DNA of 11,171 nt from Microcaldota archaeon (lineage in GTDB: Archaea > Micrarchaeota > Micrarchaeia > Micrarchaeales > Micrarchaeaceae), in assembly GCA_021791775.1 (NCBI GenBank), contig JAJYVY010000024.1:1-11171 (forward strand), in the 5' to 3' direction. The notes beneath the pieces were generated by a model that had not been told where the DNA came from, made no database searches, and worked only from the letters and a program-made list of their open reading frames with translations. Each line of letters starts with the position of its first letter. Within the stretch, counting starts at the first letter, position 1. A program made the translations under genes and the position numbers. Positions 1 through 5,475 of this stretch are shown here, in pieces.

Positions 1-94
1 TGGCCAGTTCGGTATCCCAATAATTCCAAATATTATCACCCGGTATGCTTTAAGACGCCATTCGGAATTATTAAGACTTTTATGGGGCATATAG
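1..94. other. Window edge, unresolved end of a neighbouring gene
   Basis: Three readings are open across this edge and the sequence does not decide between them. On the plus strand one frame ends at TAG 92-94 (C-terminus ending SELLRLLWGI), four bases before the next gene. Another plus frame ends at TAA 103-105 (ending MGHIAIW). On the minus strand an ATG at 88-90 opens a frame that stays open to base 1 (begins MPHKSLNNSEWRLKAY). No TATA-like box lies at the right distance for the minus-strand option, so the 3' end of an upstream plus-strand gene is slightly favoured. Confidence 0.3.
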
Positions 95-98
95 CAAT

Positions 99-752
99 AT
101 GGTAAAGAGAAGGAAAAAGACATCGCCATACGGCTGGATCATCGCAGTCGTACTGCTCGCCGCTCTAGCCAGCTATCTACTAAACGGCTACCTTGCACAG
201 CAGAGGTACAAAGCTGTAAATACGGTAGCTGTGGTAAACAAGTCTACAAACGAGATAGTCTGGATAGGGGCTAGTCAGCTATGCGTTCCAGCTGCTCCTA
301 ACACATACCTGGTGTCTGACTGCATGAAAGAAGGCTCTGGTGACATATGCGGCGGCGCTTATTACAGCGTCAGCCCTGTGGGAATATACTGCGGCAGCAA
401 CATCATTAATGCTACAGCGGTATGTGGTGCTGCAACGCCAAAACCTATAGGGGAAAACCAAAGTTATGTATGCGCCTTTGTCGGGCAGGGACACTGGCTT
501 CTATGGACAAGGAACAATACAACATCGAACTTCACACTTGACAGCATAGGCAATAATTCCGCAACAATTACTGTGAGGGGCTGGTGCGGTTCCTGCGCAA
601 ACTCGCCACCTTCCTCTTACAACTACACTCTGACCCTTAACCAGACCGCAGATACGGCCTGCGCCACAGGAACAAGTCTGCAGCTGATAGCTGTGAACGG
701 CAACTATGCACTGTTTGTGGAGACGGAATTCAAGAATGAGGTATGCTATTAG
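99..752 (+). CDS. Membrane-anchored, cysteine-rich exported protein, probably glycosylated
   Basis: I do not recognise this 217-residue protein. It begins with a basic stretch (MVKRRKK) followed by one hydrophobic segment at about residues 12-31, the pattern of an uncleaved signal anchor or signal peptide. Everything after that should lie outside the cell. The outer part has ten cysteines (62, 75, 84, 98, 109, 125, 163, 166, 188, 216), an even number that suits disulfide bonding. It also has nine N-X-S/T sequons (N47, 104, 120, 139, 140, 144, 152, 175, 181) and is rich in Ser, Thr, Asn and Gly. This resembles small pilin-like or surface-layer-associated proteins of archaea, but no family motif is visible. 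The ATG at 99 is the only reasonable start because the basic N-terminus and anchor follow it directly. An AT-rich stretch (AATTATTAAG, 66-75) is about 26 bases upstream and may be a weak TATA box. Confidence 0.75.
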   Translation: MVKRRKKTSPYGWIIAVVLLAALASYLLNGYLAQQRYKAVNTVAVVNKSTNEIVWIGASQLCVPAAPNTYLVSDCMKEGSGDICGGAYYSVSPVGIYCGSNIINATAVCGAATPKPIGENQSYVCAFVGQGHWLLWTRNNTTSNFTLDSIGNNSATITVRGWCGSCANSPPSSYNYTLTLNQTADTACATGTSLQLIAVNGNYALFVETEFKNEVCY

Positions 753-1025
753 GTCGCCATGAGCACGCGCATTCTTACGCGCCCTTATAATTTAAATAAT
801 ATACATAAATGTAAACGATATACATTCTTGTAAATTCATTTAAATGAAGGCATATCTAGTATATGTTTTTATACATAGACAAGATACGTTAAAATCTACG
901 GTATAAAAATTCTTCTTGTCGGAGATATGCCTGATGCACATCTTGCGATTTGGGTTCGGATCAGGTGCCTTAATCTGCTTAATCCCACATCTGGCCAGCA
1001 ATATTATTGCCATTAACATAACATA
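753..1025. other. Non-coding AT-rich intergenic region
   Basis: No convincing gene is seen in these 273 bases. They contain a perfect 14-bp palindrome TTCATTTAAATGAA (835-848), three copies of ATACAT (801, 820, 871) and a good TATA-like box at 901-910. The only frame after that box is ATG 927 to TAA 1014-1016 (29 codons, product starting MPDAHLAIWVRIRC), which looks like noise. The part before 900 is very AT-rich; the part from 911 to 1010 is more balanced in composition, which leaves room for a small RNA. Confidence 0.5.
901..910 (+). promoter_or_regulatory. Orphan TATA box (possible small transcript)
   Basis: GTATAAAAAT is a good match to an archaeal TATA box. Initiation would fall near 927-935, but no credible coding gene begins there; the next one starts at 1055 and has its own box at 1026. 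It could drive a short untranslated RNA or be a chance match in AT-rich DNA. Confidence 0.3.
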
Positions 1026-1035
1026 TTTATATATA
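1026..1035 (+). promoter_or_regulatory. TATA box of the copper operon
   Basis: TTTATATATA is a near-ideal archaeal TATA box. Its centre lies about 25 bases upstream of the ATG at 1055, which predicts transcription starting at or next to that ATG, so a leaderless mRNA. The spacing therefore favours 1055 over the ATG at 1043 as the regulator's start. Confidence 0.75.
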
Positions 1036-1051
1036 TCATAATATGATATAT
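1031..1051. promoter_or_regulatory. Perfect 21-bp palindrome, probable operator of the PadR-TRASH regulator
   Basis: ATATATCATA (1031-1040) is repeated in exact reverse complement as TATGATATAT (1042-1051) around a single A. The palindrome starts inside the TATA box and ends four bases before the ATG at 1055. A dimeric winged-helix protein bound here would block TBP/TFB or the polymerase. PadR-family repressors usually bind dyad operators and often regulate their own gene, and the regulator is encoded immediately downstream, so autorepression is the natural reading. AT-rich DNA gives short palindromes by chance, but ten perfect pairs with a C/G inside each arm, at this exact spot, is unlikely to be noise. 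Confidence 0.7.
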
Positions 1052-1054
1052 TAT

Positions 1055-1480
1055 ATGGCAGATATGGAGATAAAGAATATGGTCAAGCTCTTCACCGTCC
1101 TTTTGCTCAGCGAGAAGGAACAGTATGGCTATGAAATAATGAAGGAAGTAGAAAAGAAGACAGGAAAGAAGGTCAGCCCTGGGCAGGTATATCCATTCCT
1201 GAAGCAGCTCAAGAAGTATGGCTATGTTGAGACTATGGGAAGGGCGGAGAGGGACAAACAGGCTTATCATCTCACTTCAGAAGGCAGGAAGTTCGTGGCG
1301 CGCCTCTCTGATAAGTTCGGCGACATGTTCGAGATTGCAATAAAACCAAGGCTTACTGTATGTGCACATTGTAACTGCGAGATATACAAGGGAGGATATA
1401 AGGAGAGAATTAATGGCAGGCTTATGAGCTTCTGCTGCAATAACTGCGCCAGGGGCTACAGGGAGCTGAAGACCAGATAG
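1055..1480 (+). CDS. PadR-type transcription regulator with C-terminal TRASH metal-sensing domain (copper-responsive)
   Basis: Probable metal-responsive repressor of the copper operon, 141 residues from ATG 1055. Residues about 5-90 form a PadR-like winged helix: helix one (MVKLFTVLLL), the family's YGYEIMKEVEKKTG, then VSPGQVYPFLKQLKKYGYVE and a wing ending YHLTSEGRKF. The last 40 residues are a TRASH zinc/copper-binding module with C103-x2-C106-x20-C127-x3-C131 (plus C108 and C128), which fits the published TRASH spacing. In Sulfolobales the CopT/CopR regulators combine a different helix-turn-helix with TRASH and control copM-copA; the same neighbours occur here. The in-frame ATG at 1043 would add four residues, but it lies inside the palindrome and too close to the TATA box. 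The fold assignment is confident; copper as the effector is inferred from the downstream CopA. No Shine-Dalgarno sequence is present, as expected for a leaderless mRNA. Confidence 0.85.
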   Translation: MADMEIKNMVKLFTVLLLSEKEQYGYEIMKEVEKKTGKKVSPGQVYPFLKQLKKYGYVETMGRAERDKQAYHLTSEGRKFVARLSDKFGDMFEIAIKPRLTVCAHCNCEIYKGGYKERINGRLMSFCCNNCARGYRELKTR

Positions 1481-1526
1481 TATTGGTGAGAACATAGAAA
1501 CACATGTTTTTTCAGGAATAAGCCTG

Positions 1527-1649
1527 GTGGCTGCTAAGATAAACAGAGTAGCTATGGGTTTATGGGCAAGTTTACCAATGACAATTGATACGGGTGGTGC
1601 TTTGGCTTCTCCTGCAGCTGCGCTGGCTTATGATCTGATGTTGATGTAG
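1527..1649 (+). other. Possible small ORF between regulator and YHS gene
   Basis: The 184 bases between the regulator and the YHS gene contain only one open frame, from 1470 to TAG 1647-1649. Candidate starts are GTG 1527 (40 residues, with AGGA at 1514-1517 nine bases upstream) and ATG 1554 (31 residues, MGLWASLPMT...). The product would be hydrophobic and Ala/Leu-rich with no cysteine, loosely like a single membrane segment. No family is recognised. It may equally be a long untranslated spacer or the worn-down remnant of a gene. Confidence 0.25.
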
Positions 1650-1652
1650 ATA

Positions 1653-1660
1653 GAGGGTGA
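1653..1660 (+). promoter_or_regulatory. Shine-Dalgarno sequence of the YHS gene
   Basis: GAGGGTGA, complementary to the archaeal 16S rRNA 3' end, sits four bases before the ATG at 1665. It fixes that start and shows that this internal operon gene is initiated by ribosome binding, unlike the leaderless first gene. Confidence 0.7.
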
Positions 1661-1664
1661 AAAA

Positions 1665-1805
1665 ATGAAAGATCCTGTATGCAAAATGGATGTGGAAGGG
1701 AATTCCAAGTTAAGGAGCAGTTATAAGGGCAAGACCTATTTGTTTTGTTCGGTTAGCTGCAAGCAGAGCTTCGATAAAAAGCCGGAAAACTACGTGAAGA
1801 GTTAA
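1665..1805 (+). CDS. 46-residue YHS-domain metal-binding protein (CopM-like position)
   Basis: A stand-alone YHS domain, probably a small cytoplasmic copper-binding protein or metallochaperone for the ATPase. It opens with DPVCKM, the YHS signature, and continues to YLFCSVSCKQSF; the cysteines are C6, C28 and C32. The protein consists of this domain and nothing else. It is clearly similar to the N-terminal YHS domain of the ATPase encoded 150 bases downstream (shared DPVC-x-M-x-V, Y-x-FCS-x-SCK-x2-F, PE), suggesting duplication within the operon. In Sulfolobales the gene at this place, copM, encodes a related TRASH protein with a metallochaperone role. Start at ATG 1665 is supported by a strong Shine-Dalgarno sequence. 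It is followed after two bases by the next small gene. Confidence 0.85.
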   Translation: MKDPVCKMDVEGNSKLRSSYKGKTYLFCSVSCKQSFDKKPENYVKS

Positions 1806-1807
1806 TT

Positions 1808-1948
1808 ATGAAGTACAAATGCATTATATGCTGCTTGTATTATGAGAGCAAGGAATTAGCAGATATGTGCCATGAATGGTGCTCTGAACGCAGCAGATGC
1901 AGGTTGGAAATCGCAAGGCACGCAGTTGAAGCCGGCAATGGGAGATGA
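1808..1948 (+). CDS. 46-residue cysteine-rich small protein, candidate metal-binding factor
   Basis: No known family is recognised. The ATG at 1808 comes two bases after the YHS stop codon, and the frame ends at TGA 1946-1948, five bases before the ATPase start, so it fits exactly between two real genes. The protein has six cysteines in 46 residues: a C5-x2-C8-C9 cluster near the N-terminus (MKYKCIICC), then C21, C25 and C31, with H22 and H38, followed by a short basic tail. The pattern suggests metal binding, and with its neighbours copper is the obvious candidate. Translation is probably coupled to the YHS gene, since no strong Shine-Dalgarno sequence is visible. It is hidden if the ATPase is annotated from ATG 1872, whose first 27 residues are this gene read in another frame. 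Evidence is positional and compositional only. Confidence 0.6.
   Translation: MKYKCIICCLYYESKELADMCHEWCSERSRCRLEIARHAVEAGNGR
1941..1948 (+). promoter_or_regulatory. copA: Shine-Dalgarno sequence deciding the CopA start
   Basis: GGAGATGA lies four bases before ATG 1953 and contains the TGA stop of the preceding small gene, a typical translational-coupling layout. No comparable site precedes the upstream in-frame ATG at 1872. Confidence 0.65.
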
Positions 1949-1952
1949 TACT

Positions 1953-4025
1953 ATGGCAACAGATCCGGTATGCGGAATGTATGTCGATGAAAAAAGCTCA
2001 GCGTTGGATACCGAGAGAGAAGGCAGAAAGTACTATTTCTGCAGCACGAGCTGCAAGCTTCAATTCGAGAAGCCGGAAAGAGAACTGCGAAGCCTAAGAA
2101 CCGCACTAATGGTTTCGTGGCCCCTTACTATCTTGGTCTCGGCACTTACCTATATCCTGCACCTGGGTTTTGGAAATTATATAATGCTTATTCTAGCAAG
2201 CGTGGTGCAGTTCTACGCAGGGCGGAGGTTCTATGCAGGCATAGCTGATGCGATAAAAAACAGGTCCGCAAATATGGATACGCTGATTGCGATAGGCTCA
2301 AGTGCAGCGTGGGCCTATAGTGCAGCGGTCACTATTTTTCCGTCGCTCTTCCCTGCTGGAGGAGTATATTTCGATACCTCTACAATAATAATCTCCCTGA
2401 TACTTACTGGAACGTACATGCAGAGGATTGCGGAATCCAGGGCGTCAGCGGCAGTTTCTGCCCTTACTGCCCTGCAGCCAAGTATAGCACATAAATTTGA
2501 AAATGGCAAGGTTGTTGATACTCCTATAGAAAAAATCATGAAGGGGAATGTGCTACTTGTTAAGCCTGGAGAGAAGATCCCTACAGACTCTGTTGTAATG
2601 GATGGGGAAAGCGCGGTTGACGAATCCATGATTACCGGGGAGAGTATTGCAGTCACCAAGAGTGCAGGCGATAAGGTGATCGGCGGCACCATCAATGCCA
2701 CAGGTTCTTTGAAAATCAGGGCTGCTGTGGTGGGGAATGATACCGCGCTGGCGCAGATAATAAGGATAGTCCAGGATGCAGCCTCGAGTAAGGTTCCAAT
2801 ACAGAGGCTTGCGGACAGAGTCGCATCGTATTTTGTACCAATAGTAGTGCTTGTCGGGATCCTGGCTTCTCTATCCTGGTACTTCGTGTGGGGAGTGGGT
2901 GCGAATGTCTCTATGCTCATATTTGTAAGTGTTCTGATAATAGCATGTCCATGCGCGCTTGGCATAGCTACGCCTGCAGCCTTGCTCGTCTCTTCTGGCA
3001 TAGCGGCCAAGGAAGGCATACTGGTAAAGAGCGGGGAAAGCCTCCAGAAGGCTAGCATGGTTAACACGCTGGTGTTGGATAAGACTGGGACGCTAACAAA
3101 GGGAAAGCTTGAGGTAACTGATGTAATCGCGTTTTCTGGATACAAAAAGAAGGAGATAATAGGGCTTGCGGCCACAGCCGAGATGAACTCTGAGCACGTA
3201 ATAGGGAAGGCGATAATAGCAAGGGCGAACGGGCTTGGCATGAGGACAGACTTTCCTAAGAAGTTTACCTACATGCAGGGCAGTGGTGTAATGGCGATTG
3301 ACAAGGATGGTAGAAAGATAGTTGTTGGCAATAGGGATATGTTCACTAATAAACAGATAGGAAAGATAGGGAAAAGCTTGCATAAGCTAGAGTCTGAAGG
3401 CAAAACAGCACTTGTTGTAGGAGTTGGAGGAGAGATTATAGGGCTTATAGCTTTGGGAGACATTCTTAAGGAAGACAGCAAGAAGGCGATAAACGCTTTC
3501 AAGAAAGGAGGCTACGATATATGGCTGATAACTGGCGATAACGAATGGGTGGCAAATGCGGTAGCAAAGCAGCTCGGCATACGCAACGTAATCCCGCGGG
3601 CTAAGCCCAAGGACAAGATGGATAAGATAGCGCAGCTGCAGAAGGAAGGGAAGGTAGTTGCGATGATAGGAGACGGCATAAACGATGCACCTGCATTGAC
3701 AAAAGCCGATGTCGGCATAGCAATTGGTGCTGGCACGGATGTTGCACTCCAGGCTGGCGGCATAATTCTTGTGAAGAACAGCATCTACGATGCATTTATT
3801 GCAATGCAACTGGGAAAGAAGACAATGGAAAAGATAAGGCAGAACCTTTTCTGGGCTTTCGCGTATAACATAATCCTGATACCTGTGGCTGCAGGGGCGC
3901 TGATACCTTTCTTCACAGCAAGCATCTATGTTATTTTGCCTACTTTTGCGGCACTGGCCATGGCTTTTAGCTCTGTGACTGTTGTATCGAATTCATTATT
4001 GCTGAGGCGCTTCAGGGCTTATTGA
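1953..4025 (+). CDS. copA: Copper-exporting P1B-type ATPase with N-terminal YHS domain
   Basis: Pumps Cu+ out of the cytoplasm using ATP; 690 residues from ATG 1953. An N-terminal YHS domain (DPVCGM, then C30-STS-C34) replaces the usual CxxC HMA domain. Membrane helices follow from about residue 48. Visible motifs: TGES 228-231 (actuator), CPC 332-334 in the metal-binding helix, DKTGT with phosphorylated D376, TGDN 527-530, and GDGINDAP 573-580. YN at 638-639 and MAFSS at 670-674 in the last two helices match the Cu+-specific P1B-1 signature. The nucleotide-binding SEHP motif is altered to SEHV (413-416): the histidine is kept and the proline lost. The start at 1953 is chosen over 1872 because MATDPVCGM begins the YHS domain directly, a Shine-Dalgarno sequence precedes it, and the 27 extra residues overlap a plausible small gene. 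It is the last gene of the copper operon. Confidence 0.95.
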   Translation: MATDPVCGMYVDEKSSALDTEREGRKYYFCSTSCKLQFEKPERELRSLRTALMVSWPLTILVSALTYILHLGFGNYIMLILASVVQFYAGRRFYAGIADAIKNRSANMDTLIAIGSSAAWAYSAAVTIFPSLFPAGGVYFDTSTIIISLILTGTYMQRIAESRASAAVSALTALQPSIAHKFENGKVVDTPIEKIMKGNVLLVKPGEKIPTDSVVMDGESAVDESMITGESIAVTKSAGDKVIGGTINATGSLKIRAAVVGNDTALAQIIRIVQDAASSKVPIQRLADRVASYFVPIVVLVGILASLSWYFVWGVGANVSMLIFVSVLIIACPCALGIATPAALLVSSGIAAKEGILVKSGESLQKASMVNTLVLDKTGTLTKGKLEVTDVIAFSGYKKKEIIGLAATAEMNSEHVIGKAIIARANGLGMRTDFPKKFTYMQGSGVMAIDKDGRKIVVGNRDMFTNKQIGKIGKSLHKLESEGKTALVVGVGGEIIGLIALGDILKEDSKKAINAFKKGGYDIWLITGDNEWVANAVAKQLGIRNVIPRAKPKDKMDKIAQLQKEGKVVAMIGDGINDAPALTKADVGIAIGAGTDVALQAGGIILVKNSIYDAFIAMQLGKKTMEKIRQNLFWAFAYNIILIPVAAGALIPFFTASIYVILPTFAALAMAFSSVTVVSNSLLLRRFRAY

Positions 4026-4047
4026 TTATTCTGGTGCAATCTGCATG

Positions 4048-4058
4048 TTTTTTTAAAT
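4048..4058 (+). promoter_or_regulatory. T-tract and TATA-like box between copA and the TPR gene
   Basis: TTTTTTTAAAT is centred about 30 bases before ATG 4084 and can act as the TATA box of the TPR gene, giving a leader of only a few bases. The seven Ts may also end copper-operon transcripts, as archaeal termination uses T-runs. Confidence 0.5.
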
Positions 4059-4083
4059 CCGCAGTAGATGTTTATTAGTTAAA

Positions 4084-4878
4084 ATGTGCAGCAGATGCAA
4101 GCCAAAGTTAAAATATGGCAGATATGCTTCTGACTTTGTGTTAGGTAGGCTTCTTGGAGGTTCAGGATTTTTTTTAGTCGGGCTTGATTTAGCAGGAGAT
4201 CTTAAACCTGATGTGGCAGGGTGCAGATGTGCATGCAGTAAGGGGTGGGTAGATAGCTACGGATGTAGGAAATGCAGACATGTTATATCTGATTCAGAAA
4301 AGGGATTGGCTATCGGTGAAGATGCCAAGGCATTTTATCTTAAAGCTCACGAAGCTATGCTTAATAAAGATTATAACTTGGCGCATTCGCTGTTGATTGA
4401 GGCTTTTGGAAAGGACAAAAACTTTCCTGGCATATACGAAGGACTTATTGCTACATCAATACGTATTGGCAACTATGAGGATGCACACAAATATGCCGAG
4501 CTATTGCTTGAAAAAATGCCGGACAACGCAGTGCCTTATTACTGGATGGGAAGAGTAATACTTGCCAGAGATAGGGATTACAAAGGTGCATTGCAATACT
4601 TTAAGGATGCGGCTAATCTTAATGCAGATAATTATCTCTATTATTCGTTATGCGGCTTTTGTTATTATAAACTTGGCATCTACAATATGGCCCTTACTGC
4701 ATTGAACCTTGCTTTAAAGAGAAATCCAAAAGACTTTAAGTCGTTAATCTTAAGAGCCAATGTCTATATTAAATTGGGCAATAAGCCTTATGCTATAAAT
4801 GACCTTAAGTATGCATTGGAGATTGCTGAAGAAAATGCGGAAGCCAGAAGGATGCTTGAGAAGCTTCAGGCATCTTAG
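4084..4878 (+). CDS. TPR-repeat protein with cysteine-rich N-terminal region
   Basis: A 264-residue protein of two parts. Residues 1-68 carry seven cysteines (C2, C5, C47, C49, C51, C61, C64): a CSRC pair at the very N-terminus, then CRCAC and CRKC, suggesting a zinc-binding unit split by a Gly/Leu-rich stretch (about 17-40) hydrophobic enough to be a membrane hairpin or helix. Residues about 81-251 are five tandem tetratricopeptide repeats of roughly 34 residues (starting near 81, 115, 149, 184, 218), with typical features such as Y-EDAHKYAELLLEKMP and DYKGALQYFKDAANLN. TPRs are protein-protein interaction scaffolds; the partner is unknown. It has its own promoter and is not clearly part of the copper operon, although it lies only 58 bases behind it. 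The repeats are confident; zinc binding is inferred. Confidence 0.8.
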   Translation: MCSRCKPKLKYGRYASDFVLGRLLGGSGFFLVGLDLAGDLKPDVAGCRCACSKGWVDSYGCRKCRHVISDSEKGLAIGEDAKAFYLKAHEAMLNKDYNLAHSLLIEAFGKDKNFPGIYEGLIATSIRIGNYEDAHKYAELLLEKMPDNAVPYYWMGRVILARDRDYKGALQYFKDAANLNADNYLYYSLCGFCYYKLGIYNMALTALNLALKRNPKDFKSLILRANVYIKLGNKPYAINDLKYALEIAEENAEARRMLEKLQAS

Positions 4879-4920
4879 CCAGGTTTCAACATATATGCAG
4901 GTTTGCTTTAGATGACTAGT

Positions 4921-4930
4921 TTTATATTAT
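4921..4930 (+). promoter_or_regulatory. TATA box of the DUF1801 gene
   Basis: TTTATATTAT is centred about 28 bases upstream of ATG 4953, predicting a leaderless or nearly leaderless transcript. Confidence 0.6.
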
Positions 4931-4952
4931 TTTATGATAAGGTTGTGGTATT

Positions 4953-5393
4953 ATGGCAGGGCAAAGTGATAGAGTAGGGAAAAGGAGGGGTGGATTTAGC
5001 GGTGAAGAGCTTGCTGCGATGAAGGATCGTATCAGAGAGCTTAATGCCAAATCAAAAAACGGAGAACAGGATGTTCTTGCAGCGATAGGGAAGATGGAAG
5101 AGCCTGCAAGGTCGATGGCAAAACAGATTCATGAATTGATAAAATCTACGGCCCCTGGCTTGCAGCCTAGGACATGGTACGGCATGCCTGCTTACGCAAA
5201 TGGCAAAGATGTTGTATGCTTCTTTCAGAATGCAGGGAAGTTCAAGGCAAGGTATTCTACGCTGGGTTTCAGTGACAAAGCACACCTTGACGAAGGGAAT
5301 ATGTGGCCTACTTCGTTTGCATTGAATAAGCTTACGGCAAAGGAGAAGGCAAGGATAGAGGAATTGGTTAGGAAAGCATTAGCGGGAAAATAG
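4953..5393 (+). CDS. DUF1801 (YdhG-like) family protein
   Basis: A 146-residue cytoplasmic protein. Residues about 36-144 match the DUF1801/YdhG family, a frataxin-like fold annotated in some bacteria as an intracellular iron chaperone or as uncharacterised. The clearest signature is P68-x4-R-x-WYGMPAY (to residue 81) followed by GKDVVCFF and a C-terminal helix (TAKEKARIEELVRKAL). The first 35 residues are a charged, poorly conserved-looking extension. It has its own TATA box and ends convergently to the FMN reductase gene, with 82 bases between the stops that hold no obvious feature. Family membership is fairly secure; the iron role is not established for archaeal members. Confidence 0.8.
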   Translation: MAGQSDRVGKRRGGFSGEELAAMKDRIRELNAKSKNGEQDVLAAIGKMEEPARSMAKQIHELIKSTAPGLQPRTWYGMPAYANGKDVVCFFQNAGKFKARYSTLGFSDKAHLDEGNMWPTSFALNKLTAKEKARIEELVRKALAGK

Positions 5394-5475
5394 GTTTGAG
5401 CTGCTTGTTGCAGATTGGACTCATCGTCTATCTGTAGATTGATTTTCCATTGTGGATTATAATAATACTGGCAGT

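Noticed and set aside
753..785. Possible hairpin terminator with ACGCGC repeats after the first gene
   Set aside because: The repeats are mainly direct, the best stem is four pairs, and no T-run follows.
753..1025. CRISPR array or tandem repeat in the AT-rich gap
   Set aside because: No regularly spaced repeat units were found; only short ATACAT copies at uneven distances.
1043..1054. ATG 1043 as the regulator start
   Set aside because: It lies inside the 21-bp palindrome and too close to the TATA box; 1055 has the proper 25-base spacing.
1872..1952. N-terminal extension of CopA from ATG 1872
   Set aside because: No ribosome binding site, no domain match, and the same bases encode a well-placed cysteine-rich small protein; the YHS domain starts at 1953.
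2315..3241. Long minus-strand open frame of 308 codons
   Set aside because: It runs antisense through copA, has no promoter or family motif, and its Ser/Thr/Ile/Pro-rich composition is that of a shadow of the ATPase.
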